From Gigaspora rosea (Eukaryota > Glomeromycota > Glomeromycetes > Diversisporales > Gigasporaceae): a DNA stretch of 64,000 nucleotides. Position 1 is the first letter of the stretch; each line of letters begins with the position of its first letter. Shown piece by piece: positions 35,569 through 47,053 of the stretch. The position numbers were made by a program, and so were the translations under genes. The notes under the pieces were generated by a model. That model was given only the letters and a program-made list of their open reading frames with translations, had not been told where the DNA came from and ran no database searches. The DNA is taken from positions 203,624 through 267,623 of the forward strand of contig QKWP01000519.1 in NCBI GenBank assembly GCA_003550325.1, read 5' to 3'.

Positions 35569-36110
35569 GATAATTGTATGCCAATTTTTTGTTTTGGCGT
35601 TGAGGTACCATTCAAACACTTGGTCCTGAGTTTTCCTGCAAAGTTCACGATAGTTAGATGGGAGGTATACTGAGATAATTCTGGTTTTGTTTTTTCTAGG
35701 AAAGAAGAAGTCTATATAGATTGTAGTGCCTGGATATGTTTTGATATTATGGATATATGGTTGCAAGTCCTTGTACACCATTAATGCGGTTCCTAGACTA
35801 GTCTCTCTTTGGTTGTTCTCATATGGTTGGAAGTTCGATATGAAAAAGTGATATAATGGGTTGGTAAGTCCCATATCATTATTAGTAAGTTTGGTTTCAG
35901 TAATAGAAATGATATGTGCATTAGTTTCGGCACAGGTTTCTATCCATTCTTGAAGTTTGGTAGTTTGGTTTAGTCCTCTAACATTGTGTGTGATGATGTT
36001 GATTCCGTTTCGTATACTTATATTGTGTTGGAATGGAGAGCCAGACGATTGTATTTGATGCATGTAATCCGTGTGAGAAGGAGATTCTCTACTTGTATTA
36101 GTGTTTCCAC

Positions 36111-38371
36111 TCATTGGAGAGGTGAGTAGTTGTCAAATATATCCCATGTGGGTTCTGGGAGGTCAGGAACTTCTATGAATGAAGTAGGAAAGCTGCGGAA
36201 GCGGAAGTGTTGGCTGAGAATTTCGATTGTAGGTATGATACCATCGTAAGTTTTGATCGGGAGTTGTATGTGTTTGTAGCTCTCGACCTGGGTGATCAAA
36301 GTAGTTGCTTGTGTGATATCCGAGGGAAGATTAGGTCTGTCCTCTGTGTTATTTATAATCTCAATCCAAGTTTCAGGTATGCGGTGGAAGTAATAGTGAT
36401 TACGTAGTCGTCTTGAGGTTTCAACTAGTAACCTGGAGGATCTAATTGGAACTGTAATGTTTATTTTTGTAACCAACAGGTGGTCGGTCGGTAATACCGG
36501 TAAGTCTGTGGGATTCGCGGTCATGTAATGAAGTGGCATTGGCCAACTAATTTTGTATCTCCCAATTATTTCTTTGATGAATTCTTTAGCCAGTATGTCA
36601 TCTTTAATTGGGAATGTATATTTTAGTTGTGTTTTGATTTGGTTCGGATCCGAAGGTAAGTTCAGTTTTTGTTTGAAAAAATCATTGGGAATTCGCTTAA
36701 ATGAGTAGTGCTCTCTCAGGAGCTTAACTATATTATGAAGTTCAGCTGTATCCTTGGGATCACAGGGAAATAGGTGTCTAACAGCTGAGTTGAGAGCTTG
36801 TAGGGTAACTGGTAGCTTTTCCTTCGCCGGTAGGAGTGAAAAGTATTAGGAGGTATCCAGTCAAATTTATAGTAGGCCTTTAGAGTTTGTCTATATTTGC
36901 TTAGTTCTTTAAGTTTATCCCAGTCTGTGATGGGGAATAGGTCCCGGATGGCTGGGTGTAGGTCTCTTATATCGTCAGGTAATGGTTGAATGGGAGTGTC
37001 AAAGTAGGTGTCCGGTAGTTGGCTGAATTTAAAGACTTTCCGTAAGGCAGTTAGTATAGCTCTAGTATTTCTTCTGTCTGTTAGAAGGAGTGGGTGTGGT
37101 AGCACTGCCGCTATTTTAGGATCTATTTCATGTGGCCAGTCTGGAAGGGGGACAAGGATTTTCTCATGCGCTGCGAATAAGCATGTACGAGTTTGCTCAA
37201 ACGTGAGTTTCGGTGTAATTTTTGCTAAGTTGAAGCAGTAGTAAATATAATGAGTGCAGTCATGAGGTTTTATCATAAGGAAGTCGAGGTTGCATAAGAA
37301 ATCAATAGCCAATTTGATTCTTAGTTTTTCATAAATTTGATTTCTATTTGTTTTGTTGACAAATCTAACATCATTGTGGCGACGGAATTTCTCTAATGCT
37401 AATTCATAGAGTGCTTCGGATTCTATTTGATGGTTCGTTGCAATGCTCTTGTCACGAGAGAATGATTTGAAGAATGCTGTGTCTAGGTATTGAATCTTTT
37501 GTGTAATTGCAGGTGGAATGTTGATTATAGTGGGCCTTGTTTGTAATTTATGCAGTAAAAATTCTCGCAATTTATTCTGAGAGTCAAAGGCGTCAATAAT
37601 CGATTCATAATGCCATGTGTCCGTATTGAGAGTTAGTTGTCTATTATCTGCAACTATTTTTAGGGTGCCTGTTATCCAATCTGTTGGTAGTCTTCTGTTG
37701 GGCACATGTGCTTGACTGTACAATTTTTTTGGTACTGTATCTGCCTCGATAGTAGTATTTGATTCGATTTCCATAGCATCTAGTTGGCCGTCATTTGTCA
37801 TCTGTTTACAATCGGGTTTGTGGTTGGTGCTAGTCCAGTACTCCTTGGAAGGGTCGGGCCAGGGATTGGGACTAGTGACTAGTCCGATAGGGTTAAGTTC
37901 TGTAGTAGTTTCCATCACATGATGTATGTTGTCTATATTCGGCGGTATGGGAACCAGTTCGGGTCCCGATATGATCATTGAATTTTCCACGCTTGTTGTT
38001 ATTGTTATTGAATTTCTCACGCTTGTTGTTGTTGTTTGTTCCAATGATGTCATAGATTGATTTACTAGGGGTAAGCTAGATTCGCCACTTCTGGGGAATT
38101 TTTCGGATGATAAAGAGGGAAGTGGAGTGATAATAGAAGAGGACTGGTGGTGATTTTTTGTACGTTTAGCAACGTGTTCTTTTGGGGCAGTGATTGACTT
38201 AACGACGCTAATTTGAATATCTTCTAGCGAGGTTTGTTGGAGGTCCTCCATTGGTAGCGGTAGTTGTTGGTTTGAGGACATAGTTGGGAGGAGGTTTGAA
38301 AACACAAGAGGTGTGAGAAATAGATTGTCTCCCTTCCTTTTAGTTATTTTGAACGAACAAACAAGAACCAA
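36111..38371 (-). pseudogene. LINE ORF1 protein, one frameshift, with internal repeats
   Basis: The open frame runs from 38371; the more natural start is Met at 38281 (MSSNQQLPLPMEDLQ). The N-terminal third is Ser/Thr/Pro-rich. The C-terminal half consists of about five divergent repeats of 40-70 residues, each starting with a block such as LRKVFKFSQLPDTYF, LKAYYKFDWIPPNTF, LREHYSFKRIPNDFF, LRNHYYFHRIPETW and LSQHFRFRSFPTSF and usually followed by a downstream Leu-Pro. A one-base frameshift near 36785 separates repeats 2 and 3. ORF1 proteins of LINEs bind element RNA; no CCHC or RRM is evident here. The stop overlaps the ORF2 start as ATGA (36111-36114), suggesting coupled translation. Confidence 0.82.
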
Positions 38372-38486
38372 GTGTTTTAACGGGCACAGCTTAGGCCACG
38401 AGGCCTATAATTATAATGTTATTTAGGTTTTTACAATATATTTATTGTTTTCCTATAGCTCCAATTTTGGTTTAGTGATCTACGGG

Positions 38487-38503
38487 TAGATTTTTGCTTT
38501 TTT
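38487..38503. repeat. Target-site duplication of the LINE, 5' side
   Basis: Identical to 29277-29293. It places the LINE 5' end just after ATCTACGGG on the plus strand. Confidence 0.7.
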
Positions 38504-40585
38504 AAATTCTCATTGGACAAGTCATACATTATTTTAATCGCATTAGACCTTTGCTTTCATTAAAATCTTAATTAGAAAGGGTCATATATTATTAAATATT
38601 CCTATTAGACAGAGTCATACTTTATTTTGCTTTCAATTTAATTAGATTTTTTGCTTAATTAGGTTTATTTTTTCACTTTTTCTAGTGGATTAGGTCTTGA
38701 CAGTATTAGGTCTTTGCTTGAACTTCTTCATTCAATGTTTTGATAATTTGTATGAAAGAATTTTTAAGTTAAATCACAGATCGATTCTTTTTTATTTATA
38801 CAGTTATGCAATAACAATAATATTAAAACTGACTTTTTACTGATGTGAAAAATGTCGCATGGGTTGTATGTCAGACCCGTACAATATCTATAAATCTCTT
38901 TAATTTCCATATTATAAAAACTTGTTATCTTTAATATTGTTTTTTTCAAAAATTCAGCCAAAATTTCAGGATGATTTTTCCAAGTTAAAATAGGTTTATG
39001 AATTTCAATAGCTGAAGGACGTTTTTCTATCTTCTGGATCATTATCCCAACACTTCCTTAGAAGTTCTGCATAACATATTGTTATACTTTTAAGAATTCG
39101 ACCGCAATCCTTTAAAATAAATTTCTATAACTAAGTTGGTAGATCACTTTTATTATTTGAGAATACAACATTTCCTGAAGAAATTTCCCACATAATCATT
39201 CCAAAGAATAAATCTCTAATGCTTTAGTAAATGATTTTCCTTGCAAAACTTCTGGTACTACATACGGTAATGCTCCGTAAAGTTCGATTCTTCATTTAAT
39301 ATTTTGTTAATTGATGTTACAAATCCCAGATCTCCAAATAAGCATTATATAAATTATTTGCCACTATTGCAATCCAATAAGCATTATATAAATCATTTTG
39401 AAATATATTGCTATTATGTAAGCCTCAATTAATAATATTATTCGAATGAATTAAATGAAGATCAAATGCAATTTAAGATATCAACTCTAGCTTTTCTCCC
39501 ATTTTAGATTCTTATATTTTCGCTTATTGTATAACTAAAATATATTCATCTGTGTTTAGATATCACATGGATATAGCATTGTGAGATTTTTGGCTCTGAC
39601 CTCATTAACTTAAAAATTAAAATTACCAATTATTAATAACTGATATTAATATGTTGAATTTACAGTATAAAACTTTATTAAAAATTTATCTCCTTTAGCA
39701 GTTCTTCGCAGCTATTTTTTGATCCATGAAATAATTTAAGTGCAACAATTTGATTTAAAAAATCGTCATTTACTCTTGCATGGTTCTAATTTGCAGTATA
39801 CACAGTTGCAAACCCACCTTAGCCAATTCTTCCTTTAAATTCCAATTGACTAAATGGAATCCATGGCTAATTAGCCGTCTTTTCATTATTTGCAGCCACT
39901 CAATAGCCTTTTCTTGATTAGGTAATGTTCAAAGCCATTTCGATAGCATAGTCCGATTTCATATTGCCTACCGTGATCACCATTTTTTGCAGATCTTAGA
40001 TATCACTTTGCCATACGATAACACAACGTCAGATTAAATTATGCGATTGATTTATACCCTTCAGCAGATTTCAAATACCACCAATTACCTTTTTTTCATC
40101 CTTGACTGTGACAGTACTGTGACTATGTCGTATTTAACAAAGTCCAAGATTACGTATATAATGCTGCTACCATCAGCAAATTTCAAATACCACTTAAATA
40201 CCTTTTTTTCACCTTTATCTGTGCCTATGCCATTTTGATAGCAGATTACAACACTAAATTGTTCATTTGAATTGCTACCTATAGCAGATTTAAAATACCA
40301 TTTAAATGCCTTTTCTTCATTCTTTGCTATATTTATGCTTTTTTGGTAACAGAATCCAAGATTAAATTGTCCATTTGAATTGCCATCTTCAGCAGATTTC
40401 AAATACGACTCTACACCATTTTCATAGCAGAATTCAAGACAATTTTGTTCTTTCAATTCCCACTTTCATCAGATTTTAAATACTATTCAAATACCTTTTT
40501 TCATCTTTGTCTGTTTCTATGTTATTTTTATAGCAGAAGTTGCCACCTTCAGCAGATTTCAAATACTACTCAAATGCTTTTTTTT

Positions 40586-41599
40586 TAGAGATGGGCACTT
40601 TTGCATGATTGCATAGCTGCATGCATATTGCATGAATGCTGCATGCTGCATGAAATTTTTTAAAATGCTGCATTTTGCCCATAACAAATTTCATCTAACA
40701 AATAATATATAAAGTGCACTTAAGATAAAAACTAATCTAAGGCTAGTGCCCTATCAAAAAATTCAAATTTAAGCGCTTTTTTCCAAAAGTTAAGTAAAAT
40801 AAAAACAATTCTGCTGATTTAATATATTTTTAGGCGCTAAACATATTTACTTAGTGCATTAAGTTAGAATTAATTAGTAAAATTTTTGAATAATAAGAGT
40901 TTATGGAATTTTATTGATAAAATTCTATAAACTCTTATGATAAAAAAAATTTAAAAAATAAGGGAAAAAAAAAAAATAAAAAATTAGAGTTTACATAGGT
41001 CCTAACTCCCCTAGTGATAGGACTATTGACCAATCAAATTATATAATATTTAAAAAAACTCAAAAACATCTTTGATCTAAAAATAAGCCACCCATAATCA
41101 ACAAAAGTTACCACATAGTAAAGTCTAAATTTTACTAAGTAAATTGATTAAAATAACTTAAGTAAACTTATTCAGCAGGTCAAAATACACTTACTATAAA
41201 TTTTTATAAGTATTGGAGAATTTTTTATTAATTGACTTTTGATTTTTACATTCGACAGAAAAATTAAAATTTTTTAAAAAAATATATTCACCTCACAATC
41301 GACAAAAGTCACTACATAGGTAAGTCTAAATTTTACCAAGCAAATCGATTAAAATCGCTTAAGTAAACTTATTCAGCAGATCAAAATACACTTATCACAA
41401 AATTTTCATAAGTATTGGAAAACTTTTTATTAATTGACTAATTAAAATTTTTTAAAAAAATATATTCAACAAACATAATTAAAAGTTAAATAATAAAAAA
41501 AATTTTTTGTATAGATGCAAGTTGCATTAATGCTTGCATGCTGCATGAATGCCACATTTGCATGAAATTTTTTAAAATGCTGCATTTTGCCCATCTCTA
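40586..41599. mobile_element. 1014-bp hAT-like element in the Sel1 pseudogene
   Basis: Perfect 12-bp inverted ends TAGAGATGGGCA are each followed by GCATGCTGCATGAA-type repeats. The flanks CTTTTTTT (40577-40584) and CTTTTTTT (41600-41607) form an 8-bp duplication, blurred by the T run. An internal direct duplication has a 201-bp period (41101 and 41302). No transposase. Confidence 0.9.
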
Positions 41600-41669
41600 C
41601 TTTTTTTTCATTCTTAGCTGTTCCTATTCCATTTTGATAGCAATTTCCAAGATAATTCTGTCCTTTTAA

Positions 41670-42202
41670 AGGGGCATCCATAAATAACGTTATGTACCCC
41701 TCATAGTAGCGCTGGACTCCCCCTCTACTATATAAAAAAATTTTTCAAAATCCGTATGTTTATATATAAAATTTTACAAAAACTTGAATATATTATGATC
41801 CAGTGGTCCAATTTGGATAATTTTGGTACCATTCGATTCGTCTCTATGAGACGAATCCAATAGTACCAAAATCATTTCATTTGGATTACTGGATCACGTT
41901 TTATTAACGAAATACTATTGATTTTATAGTAATTTTATAAGAAAACATAATAACCAATAGTATTTCGTTAATAAAACGTGACCCAGTGCTCTAAATCAAA
42001 TGAAATTGGTACCATTCGAATCCTCTCCTCGAGACGATTCGATTGGTACCAAAATTATCCAATTTGGACTACTGGATCAAGTTTTAGACAAATTTTAATA
42101 AAAAAATTGCGTTATGTTGGGGGGGACCCTCCCCCTACATAGTGAAAAATCGTTATATTTTGGGGGACCCCCCAAAACATAACGTTATTTATGGATGCCC
42201 CC
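41670..42202. mobile_element. 533-bp PIF/Harbinger-like MITE (TAA target)
   Basis: The ends AGGGGCATCCATAAATAACG and its inverted counterpart are flanked by TAA (41667-41669 and 42203-42205). Inside, two palindromic blocks with TTTGGTACC-type dyads form a foldback around 41950. Removing it leaves a continuous Sel1 frame (HYLKGQNYLGNC). Confidence 0.9.
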
Positions 42203-42219
42203 TAAGTAGTGCTGAAGCT

Positions 42220-43222
42220 TAGGGATATTAATAGTGTATAATACTCCGGAGTAACTTAGTATAAGCTACTCCATATCAGCATGATTTAGGCATCACTCCA
42301 CTCTACTCCGGCTTATTAAGATATACCTAAAAGAAGTAAATTACTCTAGAGTAATACTATTCATGTAAAATAGTTTATACTCTGGAGCCACTATTATATC
42401 AACTGTAAAGTGGTTTATACACTGGAGTAACTATTATATAAATATAAAATTCTATACTATAAATATAGTTTTATTGCAGTTTGTATAATTTTATAATACC
42501 TATCATTAATTTTTTATGATTAAATGGCTTATAATAAATTGGCTATCTTTAGAGCAATCACCATTTAATCATAAAAAAATTAATCATAGGGATTACAAAA
42601 TTGTGTGCTTAACTAAGCAAATATGTTTAATTTATTTCATATATTAAAATTAATTTATTTTGTACTTTAATATGCTATTAAATTTATAATAGTCAAATAT
42701 ACAGGTGCTAATGCAATTAGTTCTTTACTTACCCAACATTACAGAGTTAAGATTGACATTTGATTAGTTGAGGGTATATATTTTTTACTCTGTGTGATGT
42801 CAAATAGAGAAAACAACTTTTGGACTTGTATTGTACATTATTCCGGTTATACTGTAATTAGAAACATGGCTTAAGTGCAACTTATAATATTGATAATTGG
42901 AAGATTAATGTTTTTATAATCAATGAAAAGTGAACAAAATTAAGCATATAAATTTTTTTAATTACAAACCAAGCAATTTAATTGGATTTGTACATTTAAA
43001 ATTAGATTTACTCTGGATTATACACCAGATTATACTTTGGGTTATACTTCAGAGTATGCCCCCAACTTATATATTTGGCTTATAATACAGTAATAGATTA
43101 ATACTTTAGTGTTTAATTATAGAGTTTGCTCTGAGGTGGTGTACTCTTGTGTGGTGTGGTTTTGGGTATTACTCTGGTAGGTATGATTCATACCACCCTG
43201 GAGCACTCCATTAACATCTCTA
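42220..43222. mobile_element. 1003-bp TIR element, hAT-like, no clear duplication
   Basis: The ends TAGGGATATTAATAGTG and, inverted, TAGAGATGTTAATGGAG pair imperfectly. The flanks CTGAAGCT and ATGGTTAT do not match. The body is scattered with ACTCCGGAGTA and its variants. Without a duplication the limits are less sure. Confidence 0.6.
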
Positions 43223-43416
43223 ATGGTTATACGTCTATTTGAAACCTTTTCAAATGTATCTACCTATTTGACCGGTTTTCACCCTATTAATTTTGAAGAT
43301 CTTTGTATCCAATTGTTTTGTGCAACTGGTATTATTCTCAGCATCATTATCCTGAACTATTTCCATCGTAATATTTATGATATTTTGGATGCTTCCCTAG
43401 TTGGCTTGGGAAGGTA
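43223..43416 (+). pseudogene. Possible membrane-protein fragment
   Basis: The open frame MVIRLFETFSNVSTYLTGFH... contains a strongly hydrophobic helix (ATGIILSIIILNYF) and codon use less extreme than its surroundings. It begins directly after one transposon end and is cut by the TA-target element at 43419, so at most a fragment of a gene survives. A chance frame is possible. Confidence 0.25.
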
Positions 43417-43639
43417 TATGGGGGCGGGTCAATAGAAATCAAGCAAATTTTTTATAACAAAATTTTTTGAAACTTTGAACAGAAATAACTTAACAAAAAT
43501 TTAATCAAATTTGATAAAAATTTTTTTAAAATAAATTTCATAGAATTATAATTAAAATCACCCATGGTGATGATTACCACATTACACGGTAAGATCACGT
43601 GTATCGATAAATTAGATAAATAAACTTTTTTATCTAATT

Positions 43640-43890
43640 TGAGAGGTCAAAAGTAGAAACCACCCAATTTGTTTTTAGTAAGTTTTTTTAAAAATTTTAA
43701 TTAAAATATCTTGACAATTATTAAACCAAACCTAATAAAATGTTTTTTATTTTAATTCTATAACTATATAGAATTAAAATAAAAAACAATTTATCAAGTT
43801 TGGTTTAATAGTTGTTGAGATATTTTAATTTAAAGTCTGGAAAAAATTTACTTAGAAACAAATTGGGTGGTTTCTACTTTTGACCGCCCA
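43640..43890. mobile_element. Nested 250-bp palindromic element
   Basis: The arms GGTCAAAAGTAGAAACCACC and CTACTTTTGACC mirror each other around AATTCTATAACTATATAG. It is a diverged member of the same family as its host element; no target duplication survives. Confidence 0.75.
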
Positions 43891-43974
43891 TTTGATCTAC
43901 TTTTACTTTTTCTTGTCATCGTACCTGGAATCGTTATTTATCTCTGGTATTTCCGTTTATCACCGATCGTCTTG

Positions 43975-44760
43975 GAGTTAGATAAGTATTCATTTTTTTC
44001 CTTTTTTTTTCTTGTTTTCAGTTGTGTTTTTGCAGTACTAACTAGCTCTTCTTTTCATTTTCTTTTCAGGTATCGTCATCATTGGTGACGTGTATTTTTC
44101 GTTTAGTTGCGCTTGTAGTGCCGATGTGATTCACTGCGCTGTTGGTACGTCAAATTGGACTTTGAGCTAAGTATTATTTTTTATTTCTGCTTTTTTTGTT
44201 TTCAGTACTGTGTTTTCGCAGTATTAACTATATCTTCTCAGGTAACAACAGGTGGCATTCAGATAGGTTATCAGAATACGTTTCATTGGTGCAAAATATT
44301 TGTTATGTTGTATTTGACGTTGTGTTCGTCGGTTTAGCATCGTGCTGGTGATTTACTGCACTATGTTACGTCAAATTAGACTTTGGAGCTTAGTATTCAT
44401 TTTTTTTCTTGTTTGTGTATTCTAGAAGTACTAGCTAACTCTTTCTTTTTAGGTGACGGGTGTTGTTCATATAGGTTACTGAATACATTCTTCGTTGATA
44501 CGCCAAATTGGTGGTTTTTTTTGTGCCTTCTTTTCAGGTGACGAGTGTCGTTCAAATAGGTTACCGGAATATATTTGGTGCTAGTGCCGAATATTTGTCG
44601 CTTAACGTCGTGTTGGTGATTTACTGCGCTGTTGTACAGTACGTCGAATTGGACTTTGGAGCTAATTATTCATTTTTTTTCAGTGCTTTGTTCTAGAAGT
44701 ACTAACTAACTTTTCCTTTTAAGTAATGGTTGTCATTCGGATAGGTTACTGGAATACGTT
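43975..44760. repeat. About four 150-250 bp direct repeats
   Basis: Each unit runs from TTGGACTTTGGAGCTAA and a T-rich tract through TTTTCAGGTGACG to ATAGGTTAC...GAATACGTTT and GTGATTTACTGCGCTG. Units vary in length by internal deletion. Confidence 0.75.
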
Positions 44761-45230
44761 TGTTATAAGTATTGAGTTTTTCTAAGTTGTATTTTGAGTC
44801 TAAGGTTAGGGTTAGGGTTTAATTATTTTAGACTGAGAGTTTAAGAAAAAGGAGCGAAGCAGAGGCGATAGCTGAAGCGAGCGATTGCTATTGTTGATAA
44901 ACGTTTGTATAAATTGGTGTTTACATATGTAATAGTGATGTCTTTTACTTATTAATAAAAAGAATTTAGTAATTATGATATTATAGTATGTACATGCGTT
45001 TTGATTGCTTGTTTTGTGATCAGTGATATCAAATAAAATTATTAGTTACACAAAAGAGTAGTGATCGTCACCACTGCTTATGGTTAGAAATATTCAATTT
45101 CATAAATAGAATTAATTTAAAAAAAAATTTTATCAAATTTGAATCAAGTTTTTGTTAAGTTTATTTCGATTTAAACTTTTAAAAAAAGTTACTAAAAAAA
45201 TTTCTTGATTTCTATTGACTCACCCCCATA

Positions 45231-45376
45231 TGGGGGTGTTATGTATTAAAACAGCCCTTTTTTACATATATTTTATTTTGAGATAATTGAGTTTAATCAT
45301 TTGTTTTGATTTTCGGACTGATCCGGGATTAATTAAATTTCACGATTTTGATTGGTTAAATGTAACAGGTGACTAT
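45231..45376. mobile_element. Second copy of the TA-target MITE of 14947, cut by a gap
   Basis: It starts TGGGGGTGTTATGTATTAAA directly at the TA shared with the previous element and contains GGACTGATCCGGGATTAATT, the complement of 15195-15215. The right end is lost in the gap. Confidence 0.8.
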
Positions 45377-46190
45377 NNNNNNNNNNNNNNNNNNNNNNNN
45401 NNNNNNNNNNNNNNNNNNNNNNNNNNNNNNNNNNNNNNNNNNNNNNNNNNNNNNNNNNNNNNNNNNNNNNNNNNNNNNNNNNNNNNNNNNNNNNNNNNNN
45501 NNNNNNNNNNNNNNNNNNNNNNNNNNNNNNNNNNNNNNNNNNNNNNNNNNNNNNNNNNNNNNNNNNNNNNNNNNNNNNNNNNNNNNNNNNNNNNNNNNNN
45601 NNNNNNNNNNNNNNNNNNNNNNNNNNNNNNNNNNNNNNNNNNNNNNNNNNNNNNNNNNNNNNNNNNNNNNNNNNNNNNNNNNNNNNNNNNNNNNNNNNNN
45701 NNNNNNNNNNNNNNNNNNNNNNNNNNNNNNNNNNNNNNNNNNNNNNNNNNNNNNNNNNNNNNNNNNNNNNNNNNNNNNNNNNNNNNNNNNNNNNNNNNNN
45801 NNNNNNNNNNNNNNNNNNNNNNNNNNNNNNNNNNNNNNNNNNNNNNNNNNNNNNNNNNNNNNNNNNNNNNNNNNNNNNNNNNNNNNNNNNNNNNNNNNNN
45901 NNNNNNNNNNNNNNNNNNNNNNNNNNNNNNNNNNNNNNNNNNNNNNNNNNNNNNNNNNNNNNNNNNNNNNNNNNNNNNNNNNNNNNNNNNNNNNNNNNNN
46001 NNNNNNNNNNNNNNNNNNNNNNNNNNNNNNNNNNNNNNNNNNNNNNNNNNNNNNNNNNNNNNNNNNNNNNNNNNNNNNNNNNNNNNNNNNNNNNNNNNNN
46101 NNNNNNNNNNNNNNNNNNNNNNNNNNNNNNNNNNNNNNNNNNNNNNNNNNNNNNNNNNNNNNNNNNNNNNNNNNNNNNNNNNNNNNNNNN
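45377..46190. other. Assembly gap (814 N)
   Basis: Unknown sequence between a MITE left half and a tandem repeat. Confidence 0.99.
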
Positions 46191-46372
46191 GTGGGCCGGA
46201 ATTATGTCTAACCCCGCCGGGGCATTATCATGATAGTGCCCACCAGCATTAAGCTTAATGCCGGGTTAGGGTACCACTAGATTTAGGGTTAGGGTGGGCC
46301 GGAATTATGTCTAACCCCGCCGGGGGCGTTATCATGATGGTGCCCACCAGCATTAAGCTTAATGCCGGGCAA
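46191..46372. repeat. Two-copy direct repeat (about 80 bp) beside the gap
   Basis: GTGGGCCGGAATTATGTCTA...ATTAAGCTTAATGCCGGG occurs at 46191-46268 and again from about 46293, separated by TTAGGGTT-containing sequence. The array may continue into the gap. Confidence 0.9.
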
Positions 46373-46379
46373 AATTAAA

Positions 46380-47053
46380 CTTGTGTAACGTTACACGACA
46401 TTAGCGGCGTGTAACCAAAAAATATTTTTGCAAAAACAATGCACTGGGCCTTTGTGTAACACAAGTCACGTGTATATATGCAGATCGGTATCAAAAAAGT
46501 AAAGTAATTTTGGGGTACATAGTACCTGGACACGTCCATGGACATGGACTACCTATGTCCATGGACAGTCCATGACCATGGGTTGGACTGTCAGTCCATG
46601 GGCATATATACTGTCTATGTCCATGAACAGTCCGCGTCCTATTGCAGCCAACACATTCGTTAATTCAATCTCTCAGTCACTATTAAAATGTATGTAGTGT
46701 ATGAGTGATTGTGTGATTGAAATTATGTGATTCAATTAATTGTGAATTCTAGTTCTTTGATTAGAGTTTGGAACCGGTTTGATTTTTCATATGTTAAAAG
46801 CCGTTTAAAACCATTCTTAACATACATATGAAATATAAAACCAAACTATTTTTGAATTTAAACTAAAACTGGTACTTCGATATGTATAAATCCGATATCA
46901 ATCGGGTGTAACCCGATTGCTTATGGCAGGTGTGTAAATTTTAACGTTAAAGATCAAATATTATGAGCACATGATTCTATCTGACATTTATTTATTATTT
47001 ATGTTTGTACTTCAAAACAACCCAAGCCTCTCCGAATCCGAATTCTCTTTCCG
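46380..47053. other. 5' flank of the BTB-TLDc gene
   Basis: It contains a GTCCATGGAC motif cluster (46525-46640), an imperfect inverted repeat (46765-46860) and a hairpin CAATCGGGTGTAACCCGATTG near 46899. No TATA element is convincing. Confidence 0.45.

Larger units (their letters stand above)
29546..36114 (-). pseudogene. LINE ORF2: endonuclease, reverse transcriptase, RNase H, CCHC
   Basis: Start 36114 (MSGNTNTSRESPSHTD) leads into an APE/exonuclease-phosphatase domain (ITHNVRGLNQ, ITETKLTNND, then LGDFNAN and SDHRII after the insert). The RT follows from about 32960: GKATGPSGIANEALQ, LSQDMSKAF, GIDQGETFSPLL, and AYMDDSLW with both catalytic Asp present. An RNase H-like region near 30720-30540 keeps INLNTDCATL but has Ser where the usual Glu sits. 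The C-terminus has CPRCYAESKDISHIITC. In-frame stops at 32794-32796 and 32308-32310 and a frameshift near 31100 kill it; the frame is also cut by the DNA element at 34031-35568. It would nick target DNA and prime reverse transcription there. Confidence 0.9.
29287..38486 (-). mobile_element. APE-type LINE retrotransposon with nested insertions
   Basis: The minus strand carries ORF1, then an ORF2 with APE endonuclease, reverse transcriptase, RNase H-like region and a C-terminal CCHC. It ends in a gap flanked by a run of about 40 T, that is, a poly(A) tail. A 17-bp direct repeat (TAGATTTTTGCTTTTTT) borders the whole unit at 29277 and 38487, giving a full-length 9.2-kb insertion of which 1.54 kb is a later DNA transposon. 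ORF1 has a frameshift and ORF2 has several stops, so the copy is dead. Confidence 0.88.
38764..42219 (-). pseudogene. Kinase plus Sel1-repeat protein gene, broken by two transposons
   Basis: Minus-strand fragments spell Sel1 repeats (LKGQNYLGNCYQNGIGT at 41680, FNLGFCYQKSINIAKNEEKA at 40370, and more to 40085, with a partial QYEIGLCYRNGF near 39950). Protein-kinase pieces follow: a Gly-rich-loop region near 39830-39780 (FATVYTAN) with VALKLFHGS, an activation-loop/APE segment near 39290-39240 (LPYVVPEVLQGKSFTKA), MIMWEISSGNVVFSN near 39200, and the C-lobe end, IEKRPSAIEIHK, at 39030. Sel1 repeats are alpha-alpha solenoids that scaffold signalling complexes; both families are hugely expanded in Rhizophagus. 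The order suggests one Sel1-kinase gene, or two adjacent genes. There are many stops and frameshifts, and insertions at 40586-41599 and 41670-42202. Confidence 0.8.
43419..45228. mobile_element. 1810-bp TA-target inverted-repeat element
   Basis: The ends TGGGGGCGGGTCAATAGAAA and, inverted, TGGGGGTGAGTCAATAGAAA pair over more than 100 bp and are flanked by TA (43417-43418 and 45229-45230). The ends belong to the same family as 62679-63182. No transposase frame; the interior holds a nested palindrome and a four-unit repeat array. Confidence 0.88.

Noticed and set aside
44800..44825. Telomeric TTAGGG repeats (also near 46265 and 53270)
   Set aside because: Only two or three units each, interstitial, not a telomere.
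45287..46252. 321-codon frame crossing the second gap
   Set aside because: Almost all residues are from N; the ends are MITE and tandem-repeat DNA.
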